Positions 60,684 to 64,000 of a DNA stretch of 64,000 bases are shown here, piece after piece. Made by a program: the position numbers and the translations under genes. The notes under the pieces are model-generated. The model did no database searches. It was given only the letters and a program-made list of their open reading frames with translations, and was not told the DNA's origin. Source of the stretch: Paenibacillus luteus (GTDB lineage: Bacteria > Bacillota > Bacilli > Paenibacillales > Paenibacillaceae); the NCBI RefSeq assembly GCF_006542765.1, contig NZ_SKCD01000033.1, forward strand, positions 372,001 through 436,000. The letters are read 5' to 3'. Position 1 is the first letter of the stretch; every line of letters begins with the position of its first letter.

Positions 60684-61755
60684 AAGCAATCATGTTGTGC
60701 TGGTATACTGCCTGACGCAGCTCGGCTTTATGTTTTTCTTTTATCCGGGCAATATCATCTCCAGTGCGACGGAGGGGCACTGGATTCCCATTGTCATAGG
60801 GATGCTTGTTAATATACTGGTCGTCTGGGCTTATATGAAGGGACTGAGTTATTTTCCTAAGCAGGACATCATCAGTATTTATTTGGGCGTGGGCAAGTGG
60901 GCAGCTTTTGTTTTTTTATGTCCTCTGGTTATTTTTTTACTGTTGGTCAATATCATTACGGTGCGGGGATTCTCAGAAGTGATTTCCCTTGTTTTTTTGG
61001 AAAATACGCCCGTTTGGGCGATATCGGGCCTATTCATTTCTATATCCACGTATATGGCAATGAATGGTATAGGCGCTATTTTCCGGACAGGTGTGCTTCT
61101 CGCTTTCCTATTTCTTCCATTGATATTATTTACCTTCGTTATCTCCTTTCAAAATGTGGATTTCCACTATGTATTTCCGCTCTTGACCAAAAATTTTTCG
61201 TTCCTTTGGCAACCAGGGTATATCCATAGTTTTTCTGCGTTTGCGGGAAGTTTTCTGTTTCTGGGCTTCATCACGCCTTATTTCACCTATAGCCGCTCCA
61301 AAATGATGCTGGCGCTCGCGGCACTCGTGCCTTTTTTTATCCTTTCCGTCTATCTGCCGATTCTTACGTTCGGACAGGCTACCGCATCTACGTTCAATTT
61401 CCCATTTGTTGTCCTGGTGAGCACGGTACATATCAACTGGCTAATGTTTGACCGGGTCACGATGTTTTTGTTGCTGAGTCTGATCACCTTCGCTATGTTA
61501 TTTATTTCTTTGCTGCTATGGGAGGTCAGCCGGATTTTGAAAAGAGCCATGCCAAAAGCCAAGCCGAGTTACCTCATCCTCATTGTATCGACTCTGATTT
61601 TCGCTGCTTGCTTGTCGATTTCTAGCTGGCAGGACGTTCAAATGCTGTTCAGTTGGAATGTCAGCTTCCGTTTTTTTACGCTGTTTGCCATTCCGTTTTC
61701 TATTCTGATTATTGGTCTTCGCTCAGGAAGGAGGCAGAAAGTTGAAAATAGGTAA
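60676..61755 (+). CDS. Spore germination receptor subunit, GerB family (permease-like)
   Basis: The 359-residue protein has about ten membrane helices in the pattern of amino acid permeases of the APC group (QLGFMFFFYPGNIISSATEGHW at the start; GFITPYFTYSRSKM near residue 200). GerB subunits bind the germinant. I chose ATG 60676, which overlaps the gerA-type stop codon; a GTG four codons upstream sits too near AAAAAGGG. It lies between the GerA and GerC genes, the standard order. Confidence 0.9.
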   Translation: MDKSNHVVLVYCLTQLGFMFFFYPGNIISSATEGHWIPIVIGMLVNILVVWAYMKGLSYFPKQDIISIYLGVGKWAAFVFLCPLVIFLLLVNIITVRGFSEVISLVFLENTPVWAISGLFISISTYMAMNGIGAIFRTGVLLAFLFLPLILFTFVISFQNVDFHYVFPLLTKNFSFLWQPGYIHSFSAFAGSFLFLGFITPYFTYSRSKMMLALAALVPFFILSVYLPILTFGQATASTFNFPFVVLVSTVHINWLMFDRVTMFLLLSLITFAMLFISLLLWEVSRILKRAMPKAKPSYLILIVSTLIFAACLSISSWQDVQMLFSWNVSFRFFTLFAIPFSILIIGLRSGRRQKVENR

Positions 61756-62800
61756 ATCGCTGCTTGCTCTAAGTCTTGTGGTCGCGTTATGCGGGTGCTG
61801 GGACAATACGGATATTAACCATCGTGTGCTGCCGGTTGTGATGGGTGTGTCGAAAAAGGATAGTGAGTATAAAATTTTTCTTCAAATCCCGGAGCCAATC
61901 CAAAATCATACGTTAATCAAAATCGTTACGGGATCAGGCAGCACGATTAATCATGCAGTCGATAAAATCAGCGCCAATCTGGAGGATCACGTGGATCTGC
62001 TTCACGTGAAGCTAATATTGCTCGATAAAAAGTATGCTCAATCGGGAGTAGATGATTCGATTGCGGATTTTATGAGGGGGCGGGATGTGTCTCCAAAGAC
62101 GCTTGTATCTATTTGTGATGAGGACTTGGAGCAGTTTTTCATAAAAGTAAAGAAGAAGATGGAGCCGAAGGGCACGACGTTATATGATTTCTTCGAAAAA
62201 AATGCAGGCTGGAATCCGCAAATTGCTTTAACGCGGGTGTGGGAGGTCTATCGCAGCATTCACTCCTATACACGGGATGTCGCCATTCCGGTCATTCGCT
62301 CTGGCGCTTCAACCGTTGTACAGCATGAGGGCTCGGGCGTCATTAAAAACGGTAAAATGGTTGCTCAAATCGATTCCGACGAGACCTTGCTGTTCAATGC
62401 TTTTAACGGTGAGAGCACACAGGGGAAAATTGAAGTGATGGATCACGCGAGCGTGCTCATTACAAGCAATTCCATTCGTCACAAAGGCACAATGATCGAT
62501 GGAAAACCTTATTTGAAAAGCAAAATTAAATTAAAGGTTGTCATCCAGGAAACAAAGGGACATCCGACAAGCGATGAAATCAAGAAGGAGATTGAGGTGA
62601 TGCTGAAGTCTAGATTTGATCAAATGTTTGTCAAGCTTCAAGGGAGCGGGGCTGATATTTTAGGTACAGGACAATATTTTCGCAATTTAATACCAAGGAC
62701 CCAGTTGAAGGATTGGCGCACGCAATATTATCCAAAGCTAAAGCTCGACTTTCAAGTGCAAGCGACGATCGAGAATACGGGCTTTACAAATTTGCAATAA
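61742..62800 (+). CDS. Spore germination lipoprotein, GerC family
   Basis: The product has 352 residues. Starting at TTG 61742 behind AGGAAGGAGG, it has a signal peptide with the lipobox ALCGC (Cys19), directly followed by WDNTDINHRVLPVVMGV, the typical GerC opening. The three-domain GerC body follows, with the late segment FRNLIPRTQLKDWRTQYYP. It is the lipid-anchored subunit of the germinant receptor. The start overlaps the GerB gene by 14 bases. The frame is open further upstream, but that part lies in the permease gene and has no ribosome site. Confidence 0.9.
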   Translation: MKIGKSLLALSLVVALCGCWDNTDINHRVLPVVMGVSKKDSEYKIFLQIPEPIQNHTLIKIVTGSGSTINHAVDKISANLEDHVDLLHVKLILLDKKYAQSGVDDSIADFMRGRDVSPKTLVSICDEDLEQFFIKVKKKMEPKGTTLYDFFEKNAGWNPQIALTRVWEVYRSIHSYTRDVAIPVIRSGASTVVQHEGSGVIKNGKMVAQIDSDETLLFNAFNGESTQGKIEVMDHASVLITSNSIRHKGTMIDGKPYLKSKIKLKVVIQETKGHPTSDEIKKEIEVMLKSRFDQMFVKLQGSGADILGTGQYFRNLIPRTQLKDWRTQYYPKLKLDFQVQATIENTGFTNLQ

Positions 62801-62818
62801 GGCTAGCAAAGGGACTGT

Positions 62819-63295
62819 TTATTGTATAGCGATAAATAAATCAATTTCATTTGTGAAGCTTTCCGGTTTGTAGCGTTCATCCCATATTTCGAAATCATAA
62901 TCCTTTGGTGCATTGCCCGTTTCACTCATCCATTGGCTATATAGATAGTTATAGGAGCTCGTCAGTTCAGATTCCGGTCCCTGATGTGTGTAGGCAGCAT
63001 ATTTATTCTCGGGGACCGTGTGGCTGATCATATCGGAAGGAACAGTGCTGAGCGTATCCGCCTCATAGCCGATAATATTAATAAACTTATCAACTTGTGG
63101 GTTAAAATCGGCATTCATCGGATAGATCTGCATTAAAATGACACGTTCACTTTTCCGGTATTGAATTTCCTCTTTTCTTTTCATTAAAGTACGGTAGCTT
63201 TGCTTGCCGACACCAGCTTCAAACTCAGCAATAGTAGCTTCCAGCTTATATCCGACAATATGAAACATTGGCAATGTGATGATGTTGACTTCCAT
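62819..63295 (-). CDS. GyrI-like / effector-binding domain protein
   Basis: The 158-residue protein consists of one GyrI-like (AraC effector-binding) domain: MEVNIITLPMFHIVGYKLEAT at the start, NKYAAYTHQGPESELTSSYNYLYSQWM in the middle and DFEIWDERY near the end. Stand-alone domains of this kind bind small hydrophobic or cationic molecules, or act as hydrolases; the role here is unknown. The start is ATG at 63295 behind GGGAGAAG; an ATG five codons upstream is in frame but less well placed. It converges on the ger operon with 18 bases between stops. Confidence 0.82.
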   Translation of the reverse strand: MEVNIITLPMFHIVGYKLEATIAEFEAGVGKQSYRTLMKRKEEIQYRKSERVILMQIYPMNADFNPQVDKFINIIGYEADTLSTVPSDMISHTVPENKYAAYTHQGPESELTSSYNYLYSQWMSETGNAPKDYDFEIWDERYKPESFTNEIDLFIAIQ

Positions 63296-63406
63296 GTCAT
63301 CTTCTCCCATTCTTTAATCGTCCCATTCCAAAAAAGAAGGACGGGACAGTCTAGCCTTTAGTATAGCAAACTATGAATGTGAAATCATGGTAGGCGGCAA
63401 AGCGAT

Positions 63407-63450
63407 AAAGAAAGCTTCCAGTACGAAAGTGCCAGGAAGCTTTCTTTTTT
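63407..63450 (+). terminator. Terminator-like hairpin in the spacer before the last gene
   Basis: AAAGAAAGCTTCC pairs with GGAAGCTTTCTTT around a loop of about 15 bases, followed by six T. Both arms end in A/T runs. No gene was seen between 63296 and 63595 for it to end, so it may belong to a lost gene or act on read-through. Confidence 0.7.
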
Positions 63451-63595
63451 GCGTGAATAGGCTTTGATCGCTTCTGATTGATGGCAAGAAGCTTAAAGAG
63501 GCTAATCATAGGATAGAAAAGCCAAGGATGCCTCATATCGAACGCCGCGAGATAGGCTTAAACTATTCGTGACATAACAAAGGGATGGTGAAAGC

Positions 63596-64000
63596 ATGGC
63601 AAAAATTACGGGAATCCAGTGTATCCGTACGCGGAAAAACGGAGCGTGGACGATTGTGAAGGTACTTACAGATCAAGATGGTCTTTACGGGTTAGGCTCC
63701 GCTTCGGATATTTACAACCCGGAGGCTGTTGTACAAGTGATTGAGCAATTGCTGGCACCGCTGCTGATTGGCAAGGATGCTGCGAATATAGAAGACCTTT
63801 GGCAAACGATGTATATGAGCGGATACTGGCGAAACGGCGCGATTTTGCATACCGCAATCGGCGGCATTGATATGGCATTATGGGATATTAAGGGCAAGGA
63901 AGCCAGTTTGCCTGTGTATCAGCTGTTAGGAGGCGCGAGTCGTGCTGCCGTACCGTGTTACGGACATGCGGGGGGAGCCGACATCGGTGAGCTGAAAGAA
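63596..64000 (+). CDS. Mannonate dehydratase-type enolase superfamily enzyme (3' partial)
   Basis: The gene runs off the right edge; 135 codons are visible from ATG 63596 behind AAGGGATGG. The N-terminal capping domain (ITGIQCIRTRKNGAWTIVKV, YGLGSASD) leads into YWRNGAILHTAIGGIDMALWDIKGK and LPVYQLLGGASR, with HAGG at the edge. This matches the ManD (D-mannonate or D-gluconate dehydratase) branch of the enolase superfamily. The metal ligands and catalytic residues lie beyond the window, so the activity is not certain. Confidence 0.8.
   Translation, partial: MAKITGIQCIRTRKNGAWTIVKVLTDQDGLYGLGSASDIYNPEAVVQVIEQLLAPLLIGKDAANIEDLWQTMYMSGYWRNGAILHTAIGGIDMALWDIKGKEASLPVYQLLGGASRAAVPCYGHAGGADIGELKE

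Overview
The window comes from a Gram-positive, endospore-forming bacterium that most resembles Paenibacillus or a relative. The reasons are a gerABC-type germination operon, strong GGAGG ribosome sites, S-layer homology modules, and several sugar-uptake loci that pair an extracellular-sensing histidine kinase (YesM type) with an AraC-domain response regulator (YesN type). This placement rests on gene content only. No rRNA, tRNA, insertion sequence, CRISPR array or prophage was seen.

Positions 1-41,450 form a carbohydrate-foraging region. A GH88 unsaturated glucuronyl hydrolase (cut by the left edge) is followed by an ABC importer and kinase/regulator pair (1.3-8.0 kb). A second importer locus (8.2-16.7 kb) carries an unrecognised barrel-type glycosidase. 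Then come an SLH/GH18-like surface protein, an AraC regulator divergent from a GH95 fucosidase, a methyltransferase, a DinB-like protein, two tandem DUF445 proteins and a third sugar locus (26.6-40.7 kb). The third locus has a GH38 alpha-mannosidase, a split two-component system, two solute-binding proteins, two permeases and a secreted GH99/GH71-like enzyme with carbohydrate-binding modules, which suggests alpha-mannan or manno-oligosaccharide use. A HAD phosphatase ends the region.

Positions 41,980-58,626 hold the most notable content: a visibly GC-richer biosynthetic island without modular NRPS or PKS genes. It encodes four stand-alone carrier proteins, four acid- or amino-acid-activating enzymes (two ANL ligases, one PaaK-like ligase, one class II aaRS-like amino acid:[carrier protein] ligase) and three proteins with a Cys-His-Asp pattern of the AsbE/BtrH acyltransferase type. 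It also encodes a Gfo/Idh dehydrogenase and a DegT aminotransferase (likely an amino sugar or aminocyclitol), a GT4 glycosyltransferase, an ABC exporter, an AraC regulator and a clear AsbF (3-dehydroshikimate dehydratase, making 3,4-dihydroxybenzoate). The AsbC/D/E/F part of petrobactin synthesis is present, but the AsbA/AsbB siderophore synthetases are not. My reading is that 3,4-dihydroxybenzoate, a small amino acid and at least one other acid are loaded on separate carrier proteins and transferred to an amino-sugar glycoside. The product is unknown to me.

Positions 58,627-64,000 return to ordinary chromosome: a long gene-free spacer, a gerA-gerB-gerC-type germinant receptor operon, a GyrI-like domain protein on the minus strand and the start of a mannonate-dehydratase-type enolase-superfamily gene cut by the right edge.
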